A DNA stretch of 39,152 bases, taken from NCBI GenBank assembly GCA_016929605.1, contig JAFGIM010000142.1, forward strand, positions 1-39,152, written 5' to 3'. Numbering within the stretch: the stretch's first letter is position 1; every line of letters starts with the position of its first letter. This DNA is from Spirochaetales bacterium (GTDB lineage: Bacteria > Spirochaetota > Spirochaetia > Treponematales > Treponemataceae). The position numbers and the translations under genes are program-made. The notes under the pieces were generated by a model. It was not told where the DNA came from. It saw only the letters and a list, made by a program, of their open reading frames with translations, and did not search any database. Of this stretch, positions 1 through 8,388 are shown in pieces.

Positions 1-609
1 AAGGATCTTGGCGTTACTCTCGAGATCAAGGATATGGACTTTGACGGTCTTCTTGCCGCCCTTGCCTCGGGTAACGTCGATTTTGTTATCGCAGGGATGA
101 CGCCATCGGAAGAGCGGCGTATGAATGTCGATTTTTCCGATATCTATTATTTTGCCGAGCATGGGGTGGTAATCCGTACAGCCGACGAGTCCCTATACAG
201 TGTTGCTCCCGATTCTCTCAAAGACCGGATGATCGGAGCCCAGAGAGGCGCCATTCAGGTAAACCTGGCAAAAACTCGTATCAAGGGTGTCGGCGAAGAA
301 GAAGCGGAGAACCCCCATCCACAGGTTAAAGAACTGGGTAAGCTGCCCGATTTGATTATGGAACTCAAGAATAAAAAAATCGACGCGGTTGTTGTGGAGC
401 TTCCGGTGGCCCGCTCCTATCTTAAGGCGAATTCTGACTTAGTGCTTGCTTCTTACACCTTCCAGGACGATGACGGCGGCTCTGCCGTTGCGGTCAAGAA
501 AGGAGAGAAGGCGCTTGTGGAGGCGATAAACAAGACTATTCTCCGTCTTCAAGATGAAGGTCGAATAGAAGCCTTTGTGGCAGAAGCAAGCGAGCTTGTG
601 GAATACTAA
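1..609 (+). CDS. Amino-acid ABC transporter substrate-binding protein (5' end outside window)
   Basis: Frame open from base 1 (KDLGVTLEIKDMDFDGLLAALASGNVDFVIAGMTPSEERRMNVDFSDIYY), typical of family 3 solute-binding proteins; stop at 609. Confidence 0.9.
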   Translation, partial: KDLGVTLEIKDMDFDGLLAALASGNVDFVIAGMTPSEERRMNVDFSDIYYFAEHGVVIRTADESLYSVAPDSLKDRMIGAQRGAIQVNLAKTRIKGVGEEEAENPHPQVKELGKLPDLIMELKNKKIDAVVVELPVARSYLKANSDLVLASYTFQDDDGGSAVAVKKGEKALVEAINKTILRLQDEGRIEAFVAEASELVEY

Positions 610-615
610 GGTTTA

Positions 616-644
616 TTGACATTTGTTTCCTTCTTCACCATATT
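616..644 (+). promoter_or_regulatory. Putative sigma70-like promoter for SDR gene
   Basis: TTGACA (616-621), 17 nt, CATATT (639-644); AAGGAG SD precedes ATG at 686. Confidence 0.5.
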
Positions 645-685
645 AAGGTCAGTTAGTACCAGTATGGTATGCGCAAGGAGTTACT

Positions 686-1396
686 ATGAAGAAAAAGCTC
701 ACGGGTAAAACCGCCTTAGTTACCGGCTCAAGCCGCGGGGTTGGGCGTTTGGTTGCCATTGCTCTGGCGGATCTTGGCTGTTCTACCATTTTTTGTCATG
801 GCAGGAGCGAGGCCTCATGCAGGGAGACAGCCCGTCAAATCGAGAGTCGGGGAGCCAAGGCGGTTATTCTTCCCGCCGAGCTTTCCGATCCCGCTCAGGT
901 TGAATCTTTGGCCGATCGGGTCCTTGCCGCAGGCGGTGTAGATATTCTTTACAACAACGCGGCCGTCATGCATCCCTGGAGGGATTCCCCCGAGGAGCTT
1001 TCTTTTGAGGACTGGGCCTGGTCATTTCAGGTTAATGTGTTCGCTCTTGTCATGCTTACGGTACGGCTTCTTGCTCCGATGAAGCTAAAAAAGTGGGGAA
1101 GGATTATCAATCTGACGAGCGGTATCGACAAGACTCCCCAGTTGGCCGCCTATGGCGCGTCTAAATGGGCGGTTGACAAGTGGACGGACGATCTGGCGGC
1201 AGCCCTTGCGGGATCCGGGGTTATTGTGAGCCGCCTTGATCCGGGTTGGCTCAAAACCGATTTGGGGGGACCTAATGCCGATCATGAGCCGGAAGCGGTT
1301 CTTCCCGGGGCACTTGTGCCCTGCCTCCTTCCTGACGACGCGCCCGGGGGCAGTTTTTTTCGCGCTCAGGAACTTCGAAATTTCTCTCTGGATTAG
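686..1396 (+). CDS. Short-chain dehydrogenase/reductase (SDR) family protein
   Basis: TGSSRGVGR nucleotide-binding motif, NNAA, YGASKWA catalytic motif; good SD. Confidence 0.88.
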   Translation: MKKKLTGKTALVTGSSRGVGRLVAIALADLGCSTIFCHGRSEASCRETARQIESRGAKAVILPAELSDPAQVESLADRVLAAGGVDILYNNAAVMHPWRDSPEELSFEDWAWSFQVNVFALVMLTVRLLAPMKLKKWGRIINLTSGIDKTPQLAAYGASKWAVDKWTDDLAAALAGSGVIVSRLDPGWLKTDLGGPNADHEPEAVLPGALVPCLLPDDAPGGSFFRAQELRNFSLD

Positions 1397-1417
1397 ACAT
1401 TTTTGGTTTCTTTATGC

Positions 1418-1445
1418 TTGATTTTTTTGCTATTCGTGGTACACT
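1418..1445 (+). promoter_or_regulatory. Putative promoter of lipoprotein gene
   Basis: TTGATT (1418-1423), 16 nt, TACACT (1440-1445); followed by a ~150-nt leader. Confidence 0.5.
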
Positions 1446-1598
1446 TAAGAAAAGTTACAGGTAATAATGTAACGGGGTGTTCTGTATGGAATACTCAAAG
1501 AAAAACGTACCGTGAATCTGCCCGCTTGACCGCATATCAGGCACCAAGATAACACGCAGGTTAAAAAAGGTTAATTCACTAATACGGAGGAATTTTTT

Positions 1599-2276
1599 AT
1601 GAAGAAAGCACTTTGGCTTATCGCCGCGCTCGTCCTCGCCCTGGTTCTGGTAACCGGATGCGAACAGGAATCCATCGAAATCAGCAAGCTCCCCCAGGGA
1701 TCTGACAACTTCGACTTCGAAGGCAAGACTCTTGTTCAGCTCATACCTACCTATGGGAATGCCATCACCAAGTTCAGTATTGCTGGAGCTTCAACCACAT
1801 CAAGCACCATCTATCTGACTCAAGAGACTGGTACTTTTGTTTTCGGGGAAGACGGTAACTATACCTATAGTTCTACTGAAACTTATACTCCTGCCGCAGA
1901 TGGACAGTATGTTGACGGAGTTGTACCTGGTGTAAGCTACTCTACAGAGTATTATCTCAGCGGATTTGCTGGTAAGACTATAAGCACCTATGTAACTACC
2001 GGAACCTGGTATCAGTATAAGGACAAGAAGTCAGATGCTACTGATGTTACCAAGATTCTTATGACGGACAGTGTAACCACCACAAGCACCTATACTCCTG
2101 ATAACTTTGCTTCTTCTGTAGTTATTCGCACCTACGCAGCCGGTACTACCTCTACTACCATAAGTAATCAGTATGTTGGCGATCCCTCTGGCCTTACCTA
2201 TTCCTACGGTGGCGAAACCGCTGACGGACGAGATGTATGGATGATTGGCGGAGAGGCCTACGTTGAACAGGAATAA
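1599..2276 (+). CDS. Hypothetical Thr/Ser/Tyr-rich lipoprotein
   Basis: Signal peptide and lipobox LVTGC; strong SD (GGAGGAA); no recognised domain. Confidence 0.8.
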   Translation: MKKALWLIAALVLALVLVTGCEQESIEISKLPQGSDNFDFEGKTLVQLIPTYGNAITKFSIAGASTTSSTIYLTQETGTFVFGEDGNYTYSSTETYTPAADGQYVDGVVPGVSYSTEYYLSGFAGKTISTYVTTGTWYQYKDKKSDATDVTKILMTDSVTTTSTYTPDNFASSVVIRTYAAGTTSTTISNQYVGDPSGLTYSYGGETADGRDVWMIGGEAYVEQE

Positions 2277-2306
2277 TCCCGCGTAAGCGCGTTTTCTGTT
2301 CTGATC

Positions 2307-2340
2307 GGGCTGCCGGCTTTGGCCGGTGGCCCTTTTTTTT
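2307..2340 (+). terminator. Rho-independent terminator
   Basis: GGGCTGCCGGC-TTTG-GCCGGTGGCCC stem (two G-U pairs) followed by T8. Confidence 0.9.
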
Positions 2341-2360
2341 GGCCCGCTTCGCTAAACCGC

Positions 2361-2390
2361 TTAACCAAGGATGCCGGACTCGGGTATAGT
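2361..2390 (+). promoter_or_regulatory. Putative promoter, leaderless configuration
   Basis: TTAACC (2361-2366), 18 nt, TATAGT (2385-2390), 6 nt before ATG 2397. Confidence 0.45.
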
Positions 2391-2396
2391 AAGGGC

Positions 2397-3089
2397 ATGG
2401 ATTTTAGTTTTCTTTCCAAGTACTGGCCCTACTATGTGATTGGGGCCAAAAATACGATTTTGCTCGCGTTTTTTGCGGTTATTATCGGAGTGGCAATCGG
2501 GATGCTTATTGCCGTGTGCCGTATCGGCAAGGATAAGCCCCTTCGGTTTGTGTCGGCAGCGTATGTGGAGTTTATCCGCGGCACACCCCTGTTGGTGCAG
2601 CTTTTTATAATCTACTACGGGCTACAGGCAATCGGCATACGCTTTCCCGATATACCCTTGGCGTCCCGGGTGCTGGGCATCAATTTTGCCGACTTTATGG
2701 CAGGCGTAATCACCATGGGCATCAACTCAGGTGCCTATGTAGGAGAGATTTTCCGGGCAGGAATACAGTCCATCGACAAGGGACAAACCGAAGCCGCCCG
2801 CTCGCTCGGCCTTTCCTGGCCAAAAACGCTCCGATATGTAATCCTCCCACAGGCAATACGCAACGTACTTCCCGCCCTGGGTAACGAATTTGTTGTTATT
2901 ATCAAGGAATCTTCTATCGTTTCTATAATCGGTATCGCGGATTTGATGTACAAGGCGAATACAGTACGCGGCAATACCTTCAAGCCCTTTGAGCCCCTCC
3001 TGGTGGCCGCTCTCGTGTATTTTATGCTCACCTTCCCCCTCTCCAAGTTCCTCGCTCGCGTAGAAAAAAGGATGAGAACCCATGACTGA
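2397..3089 (+). CDS. Polar amino-acid ABC transporter permease (HisM/GlnP type)
   Basis: [19 protein letters not shown] and [34 protein letters not shown] motifs. Internal ATG 2397 preferred over 2319, which lies in the terminator. Confidence 0.93.
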   Translation: MDFSFLSKYWPYYVIGAKNTILLAFFAVIIGVAIGMLIAVCRIGKDKPLRFVSAAYVEFIRGTPLLVQLFIIYYGLQAIGIRFPDIPLASRVLGINFADFMAGVITMGINSGAYVGEIFRAGIQSIDKGQTEAARSLGLSWPKTLRYVILPQAIRNVLPALGNEFVVIIKESSIVSIIGIADLMYKANTVRGNTFKPFEPLLVAALVYFMLTFPLSKFLARVEKRMRTHD

Positions 3090-3843
3090 CACACCGGCTT
3101 TTGGACCGATCGTAAAAATTGAAAACCTTCATAAGCACTTTGGCGCCCTAACAGTCCTTAATGGCATCGATGAACACATCTCGGCCGGAGAGGTTGTAGT
3201 CCTTATAGGGCCCTCAGGATCGGGAAAAAGCACCTTTCTCCGCTGCCTCAACCTGATGGAAGAACCCACCTACGGAAAAATTTACTTTGATGGCAACGAG
3301 ATAACCAACCGGGAATCCTGGAAAAAGGGCGGACTGGACCGCGTGCGGCAAAACATGGGAATGGTGTTTCAGCATTTTAACCTCTTTCCCCACATGAGCG
3401 TTATGGAAAACATAACCCTTGCGCCCATGAAGGTTCACTCGCTTTCCAAAAAAAGCGCCGAAGAGCAGGCGTTTGACTTACTCGATCAGGTCGGTCTTAC
3501 CGACAAGGCCCATGCCCACCCAGCCCAGCTTTCCGGCGGGCAAAAACAGCGAATCGCTATAGTCCGGGCCCTGGCCATGGAGCCAAAACTGCTCCTTTTT
3601 GACGAGCCCACGAGCGCACTGGACCCGGAAATGGTTGGCGAAGTCCTGCAGGTAATGAATAATCTTGCCAAGCGAGGCATGACCATGGCCGTGGTAACCC
3701 ACGAAATGCGTTTTGCCCGGGAAGTGGCAAGCCGGGTGCTTTTTATGGATGAAGGGATTATCGTGGAAGAAGGGAGTGCCCAGAAGCTGTTTAGCGCGCC
3801 GGAGAATCCCCGTACACGCGAGTTCCTTGCTAAAGTGTTGTGA
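3082..3843 (+). CDS. Polar amino-acid ABC transporter ATP-binding protein (GlnQ type)
   Basis: Walker [18 protein letters not shown], Walker [15 protein letters not shown]. Confidence 0.95.
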   Translation: MTDTPAFGPIVKIENLHKHFGALTVLNGIDEHISAGEVVVLIGPSGSGKSTFLRCLNLMEEPTYGKIYFDGNEITNRESWKKGGLDRVRQNMGMVFQHFNLFPHMSVMENITLAPMKVHSLSKKSAEEQAFDLLDQVGLTDKAHAHPAQLSGGQKQRIAIVRALAMEPKLLLFDEPTSALDPEMVGEVLQVMNNLAKRGMTMAVVTHEMRFAREVASRVLFMDEGIIVEEGSAQKLFSAPENPRTREFLAKVL

Positions 3844-3868
3844 GTGCTCGCAGGATTGTTGGTAGCTT

Positions 3869-4522
3869 TTACGCTTTAACGTGAATAAAGCGGACTATCG
3901 GCTGTGTTCGGGTGCTATCCAGCTCCAGCAGGGCGCACGAAGGGTGGGAGTTCCCCCGCGGTCGGGACACACTGCCGGGGTTCAAGGCGGTTAAGTGACT
4001 TACTTCTTCGGTAAAGGGTATGTGGGTATGTCCATAGATGGCTATATCGCAGGCCGTTGCATGAGCCGATGCAAGCAGGATATCCAGGGACACGTCCACC
4101 GAATACCGGTGTCCATGCGTTAAAAACACCTGGTAGCCGGAGGCTTGAACGATAAGCCGGTCGGGTACGGTAAGCGAAAGGCCGGGGGCCTCCTCCGGAG
4201 CGGCATCGGAAGGCAGGGTTATGCGGTATTCATCCCCGTCCCCGTTACCCGCTACCAGCGCTACTACCGGGGGGAGGGCATCCCTGAGCCGGCTGGAAGT
4301 AAAGGTATTTTCCACATATTGAACGATATCCCAAATGCCGTCTCCGGCAAAAAGGAGCGCATCGCACAAGGGTCCTTGTTTTTTGATTATCTGTTCTACC
4401 GCCTGATAGTGTCCATGGGAATCCGAGATAACAAGCAGCCGGGAACTGTCGCGTCGCTTAAGGCGATCCAGATCGGCCTCGCCCCCCAGTATTCCCGGTA
4501 GCGGTCGCTCAAGGCAATTCAT
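3869..4522 (-). CDS. YfcE/MJ0936-family metallophosphoesterase
   Basis: ISDSHGH, GDGIWD, GNGD, THGH, YGHTHIP and NPGS motifs. Confidence 0.88.
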   Translation of the reverse strand: MNCLERPLPGILGGEADLDRLKRRDSSRLLVISDSHGHYQAVEQIIKKQGPLCDALLFAGDGIWDIVQYVENTFTSSRLRDALPPVVALVAGNGDGDEYRITLPSDAAPEEAPGLSLTVPDRLIVQASGYQVFLTHGHRYSVDVSLDILLASAHATACDIAIYGHTHIPFTEEVSHLTALNPGSVSRPRGNSHPSCALLELDSTRTQPIVRFIHVKA

Positions 4523-5256
4523 GGCTCGCCTTGTCCTCCAGCAGGTACAAATATCAGATGATTCTTTGATTTAAGGGAGTTTTCCGGATCTCGCCAGGCG
4601 GTAAAATGCCAGTTTTTTCCCGCATCCTTTTGTTTAACGCGCTTTCGTACAATGTCGAGCACCTGCGGCATTCGCGTTTCCGCAAGGCCCGTAGCTCCTT
4701 CCTGCTCCAGATACAGGGCCGAGGCCAATAAAAGAAGGGACAGTTCCCCGGGTTCTAACAGCTGTTCACTGCCTTCCTGGGCCAGGGGTTCGTCGCTCTG
4801 CGTTATATTTACTACCAGGTCGGAGATTTCTTCCACGGCAAGTGAGTCTTCCTGGGGCATCAGGGTTGCAACACGGAGGGTCGGGAAGGTGTCGTGTAGA
4901 CGAACGATGTCCCGTACGGTGCCTTCGGGGGCTCCTATGGTAAGGATGATCGAGCGATCGGGGAGGTAGGAGAGATCGCGAAGCCGTTCAACGCGGCTGT
5001 ACATGCCGCCCCCTGACTCTGCTCCGAATTCTTTGGTTAATTCTTCGTCTATTCCGGTCAGGGCTATGTATTGCGGGCCCGCTACCAGAAGTACCCGGTA
5101 GCCCTGATGATGGCGGCGGGGAGAGCCAATCGATGCCTTTTGGGGTGTCGATAATCCTTCTGTATGCGGGAAGAATGCGGGTTCCCCTCTGGCGGTACAC
5201 GAAAGAAAGAGGCAAAGAGAACAGGCTAGAGCAATAAAAGTCGCGACTAATTTCAT
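4519..5256 (-). CDS. Hypothetical lipoprotein, possibly periplasmic-binding-like fold
   Basis: Signal peptide with LFLSC lipobox; 4-nt overlap with downstream phosphoesterase. Confidence 0.7.
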   Translation of the reverse strand: MKLVATFIALACSLCLFLSCTARGEPAFFPHTEGLSTPQKASIGSPRRHHQGYRVLLVAGPQYIALTGIDEELTKEFGAESGGGMYSRVERLRDLSYLPDRSIILTIGAPEGTVRDIVRLHDTFPTLRVATLMPQEDSLAVEEISDLVVNITQSDEPLAQEGSEQLLEPGELSLLLLASALYLEQEGATGLAETRMPQVLDIVRKRVKQKDAGKNWHFTAWRDPENSLKSKNHLIFVPAGGQGEP

Positions 5257-5265
5257 CGTTTGTCC

Positions 5266-5294
5266 ATCATAACCGGTAATTCGGGCATTGAAAA
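5266..5294 (-). promoter_or_regulatory. Putative promoter for the lipoprotein gene (divergent)
   Basis: Minus strand: TTTTCA (rc of 5289-5294), 17 nt, TATGAT (rc of 5266-5271), 9 nt to ATG at 5256. Confidence 0.45.
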
Positions 5295-5316
5295 GGGCAT
5301 ACTATTCTGGTATTGT
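5288..5316 (+). promoter_or_regulatory. Putative promoter for Na/Pi symporter, leaderless configuration
   Basis: TTGAAA (5288-5293), 17 nt, TATTGT (5311-5316), 6 nt to ATG 5323; no SD. Confidence 0.55.
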
Positions 5317-5322
5317 CGGTTT

Positions 5323-6984
5323 ATGCAAATCGCCTCCACCATCTTTCAGATAATCGGCAGCCTTGGGCTTCTCCTGTACGGGATGAAGTTAATGAGCGAC
5401 GGAATTCAAAAAAGCGCGGGGGACTCTCTCCACCGTATTTTGAACTTTATGACCGGCAATCGCCTTTCTGCGGTGCTTACCGGCGTTGGTATCACTGCGA
5501 TTGTTCAATCTTCCAGCGCGACTACGGTTATGACCGTCTCGTTTGTTAATGCAGGGCTTTTAAGCCTGCAGCAGTCGATCGGGGTTATCTTTGGCGCCAA
5601 TATTGGTACAACGATTACCGCATGGATTGTATCGCTCTTTGGCTTTAAGTTTAAGCTTGCGGTCTTTGCCATCCCGGCCTTTGGAATCGGCTATTTTATC
5701 ACCTTTTTTAAGCGGCTCCATCGGGAAGGTCTTGGCGAGGCGATTATGGGCTTTGGACTCCTTTTTGTGGGTCTTGAGATTCTTTCTTCGGCCATGCCCT
5801 CTGTCTCCGCAGACCAGCTCCATTTTGTTGAATACTTTACTGACCGGGGAGTGTTGGGTTTATTTGCCGGGGTCTTGCTGGGTTTAGTGGTTACTATGAT
5901 TGTCCACTCGTCGAGCGCGGCAACGGCAATTATCCTGACGATGTCCCACAACGGCCTTCTTCCCTGGGAGTTTGCCGCGGCAATGGTTCTGGGAAGCAAT
6001 ATTGGTACGACCATTGATGCGGTCCTGGTATCTATCGGGACCAAGCTTAATGCCCGCCGGGCTGCCGCTGTTCACGTTCTTTTTAACATAAGCGGTACGG
6101 TTATCGCGATGATTGTGTTCCATCCTTTTTTACGTCTGGTGGATCTGATTGTTCCCGGAAGTCTCTGTCCCGATAACATTACCACCCATCTTGCGATGCT
6201 TCATACGGTGTTTAACGTCATGAACACCCTGATCTTCCTTCCGTTTGTTAAGCAAATTGCGTCTTTTGTTGAAGTAATCGTTAAACCGGGTGAACACGAG
6301 CCGCCCGAGCAATACCGGTTGGTCTTTCCCGCCTCTGCCTTCCGCGAAAACGCCGAATCCTTTATCTTCTTTGCAGAAAAAGAAATTCTTTCTATGTCCG
6401 GCGTCGTTAACCGGATGTTTACCACCCTGACTACCCTCCTTAAAGACGATGATCCGTCCAAGGCAGGGTTCATCCTGGAACAACTGGGTAATCAGGAGGA
6501 CTATGCAGATCAGATGCAGGAAGAGCTCTCCCAATACCTGGTCAAGACCTCGCAGCTCCCCCTGTCCGACCGTACCCGCGAGAACGTGCGGCTTATGCTT
6601 CGTATTGTGGACGATCTTGAAAGCATGACTGATGACATCTTCTCCATTTCCATGCTGATTCAGCGGAGCCGCGACAAAAAGATGAACTTTAGGGGAGACG
6701 ATATTGAACTTCTGACTCCCTACATTGGTCTGGTTGAACGCTTCCTCAATTTTGTCTACGAAAATCTTAATAAGCCCCTTAGTAAGGATAAGCTTGATTT
6801 TGCCCACGAGATGGAAGATCAAATAGATTTGTTCCGGAAGAACTTGAAAAAAACCGCCCGAAAGCGGCTTGAGGAAGGAGCGAATGTTAAGGCCGAGCTA
6901 CTCTATATCGATATTGTCCGCGGTATCGAAAAGCTTGGCGATCACGCCTTTAGTATCTCAGAGGCTCTGGCCGCCACGAAGTAA
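5323..6984 (+). CDS. Na/Pi cotransporter family protein (NptA/YjbB type with PhoU-like C-terminus)
   Basis: GLLLYGMKLMSDGIQKSAG, QSSSATT, GANIGTT and HSSSAAT repeats. ORF track opens at 5260, but MQIASTIFQIIGSLGLLLYGMKLM is the likely N-terminus. Confidence 0.93.
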   Translation: MQIASTIFQIIGSLGLLLYGMKLMSDGIQKSAGDSLHRILNFMTGNRLSAVLTGVGITAIVQSSSATTVMTVSFVNAGLLSLQQSIGVIFGANIGTTITAWIVSLFGFKFKLAVFAIPAFGIGYFITFFKRLHREGLGEAIMGFGLLFVGLEILSSAMPSVSADQLHFVEYFTDRGVLGLFAGVLLGLVVTMIVHSSSAATAIILTMSHNGLLPWEFAAAMVLGSNIGTTIDAVLVSIGTKLNARRAAAVHVLFNISGTVIAMIVFHPFLRLVDLIVPGSLCPDNITTHLAMLHTVFNVMNTLIFLPFVKQIASFVEVIVKPGEHEPPEQYRLVFPASAFRENAESFIFFAEKEILSMSGVVNRMFTTLTTLLKDDDPSKAGFILEQLGNQEDYADQMQEELSQYLVKTSQLPLSDRTRENVRLMLRIVDDLESMTDDIFSISMLIQRSRDKKMNFRGDDIELLTPYIGLVERFLNFVYENLNKPLSKDKLDFAHEMEDQIDLFRKNLKKTARKRLEEGANVKAELLYIDIVRGIEKLGDHAFSISEALAATK

Positions 6985-7605
6985 AAACTCCCGGGCGATG
7001 GTGGTATCCTCCCCGTGTCCACACAGGACGCGGGTTTGACCGGGCAGCTTCGATAGCCGGGTAAGGCTTTCAAACAGGGCTGCATCGCTTCCGCCGGGGC
7101 TATCCGTACGACCCCATCCTGCATTAAACAGGGTGTCTCCCGAAAACAGTACCTGCTCAGAGGGGGCATAGAGGCAAACCGAGCCGGGGCTATGACCGGG
7201 GGTATGTAAAATAGTGAACTCCCCGAGCGTCTGTCCCTCTTCCAAAAATTCATCCGCTTGCGGGATATGCTCCGGAATAAACCGGGAAACAAAATCCGCT
7301 CCAATCTGTTCAAAAAAGGAGCGATGGCGCTCTACTGCCCCCTCTCCCAAAAAAAACGCGTCATCCCGATGGCAGTAGACCTTAGCCGAGGGATACTGGG
7401 AGGTAAGTTCCGCAATTGCGGTTATATGATCGAGATGCCCATGGGTCAAGACGATGGACAGGGCCTCGATGGCGTTTTGTTTAAGGTGTGCTATAATCGA
7501 GTCGGCGCTTACCCCCGGGTCTATCACCATAGCCGATCCATCCGTATTAAAGACGAACCAGGTATTAACCGCCAGCGGACCGCCAGTAAGTTTTGATATC
7601 TTCAT
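6958..7605 (-). CDS. MBL-fold metallohydrolase (glyoxalase II-like)
   Basis: THGHLDH motif, HTPGHSPGSVCLY, FSGDTLF. Confidence 0.92.
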   Translation of the reverse strand: MKISKLTGGPLAVNTWFVFNTDGSAMVIDPGVSADSIIAHLKQNAIEALSIVLTHGHLDHITAIAELTSQYPSAKVYCHRDDAFFLGEGAVERHRSFFEQIGADFVSRFIPEHIPQADEFLEEGQTLGEFTILHTPGHSPGSVCLYAPSEQVLFSGDTLFNAGWGRTDSPGGSDAALFESLTRLSKLPGQTRVLCGHGEDTTIAREFLLRGGQSL

Positions 7606-7615
7606 AAGTAGGGCG

Positions 7616-7621
7616 AGTATA
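7616..7621 (-). promoter_or_regulatory. -10 element of MBL gene
   Basis: AGTATA on plus = TATACT on minus, 10 nt from ATG 7605; CTGTCA-like -35 at 18 nt; no SD. Confidence 0.4.
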
Positions 7622-7638
7622 CCGCGAAAGGAGGATTC

Positions 7639-8388
7639 ATGACAGTCCTTGTTTCCCTGATCATCCTGACCGCTCTATTATTTTATGTGGCCCTACCCCT
7701 GCTTTCGCGCGAGGCGCAAAAAAAGCACTACAACGGGATTCTGACCGACATTGACGAGCATGTCGGTATTTCCGGCAGTGTTACCACTGTCCGGGATGGA
7801 AGAATATGGATTACAGCCGATCACCGTCAAGAAGATTCTGATACCCCGCTTGTTCTGGTTCCCCAACAAACAACGTTTATGTCCGTCAGCTCAGATGGGG
7901 TAACCGAATGGATCCCCTGGAAACGACTTCTTGCAGTGGAAACCGGCTCTACGGTTATGGTGTATCTTCCGGCAAGCGGTAAGCGTCGCACCTACTGTGT
8001 ATTTCACGAAGAGAAAAATGCCAAAGCGTTCCGCGAGCGCCTGAGAGAGCGGCGGATGCATCATCATCTGTCGGATCCCGCCACTCCCTTTTTTGTAGCT
8101 CTTGGCGCCTTTTTAGAGTTTGCCTTTTTTCTTTCTGCCTTTACCGGGGGGGAACTTGATACGGCGAGCTCGTTGGCCCTGATCGCTATCTTTGGCAAGG
8201 CCCTTCCCTGGGCACCACCAGGACTTGCGCTTACCTTATGGTCGCATCGGATACAGGATAGGGCTCAGGACAAAAAAAAACGCCGACAGTCACTGACCGT
8301 CGGCTATGTGTTAACAGGATTGGGCGTCCTTTTAAACGGAGCTCTGATCCTCTTCGTTATCCGGGGTATCGCTTTCTCCGTCCGATAG
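7639..8388 (+). CDS. Hypothetical membrane protein
   Basis: SD AAAGGAGG before ATG; N- and C-terminal hydrophobic segments. Confidence 0.75.
   Translation: MTVLVSLIILTALLFYVALPLLSREAQKKHYNGILTDIDEHVGISGSVTTVRDGRIWITADHRQEDSDTPLVLVPQQTTFMSVSSDGVTEWIPWKRLLAVETGSTVMVYLPASGKRRTYCVFHEEKNAKAFRERLRERRMHHHLSDPATPFFVALGAFLEFAFFLSAFTGGELDTASSLALIAIFGKALPWAPPGLALTLWSHRIQDRAQDKKKRRQSLTVGYVLTGLGVLLNGALILFVIRGIAFSVR
8272..8304 (-). terminator. Rho-independent terminator for the minus-strand gene, embedded in the plus-strand CDS
   Basis: Minus strand reads GCCGAC-GGTCAGTGACT-GTCGGC-G-TTTTTTTTT (plus: A9 CGCCGACAGTCACTGACCGTCGGC). Confidence 0.75.

Noticed and set aside
3872-3892. CGCTTTA...TAAAGCG hairpin between convergent glnQ-like and yfcE-like genes
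   Set aside because: No T-tract on the relevant strand and lies in coding sequence; not enough to call a terminator.
6130-6822. 230-aa minus-strand ORF
   Set aside because: Antisense to the Na/Pi symporter, composition of a mirrored frame; no promoter or SD seen.
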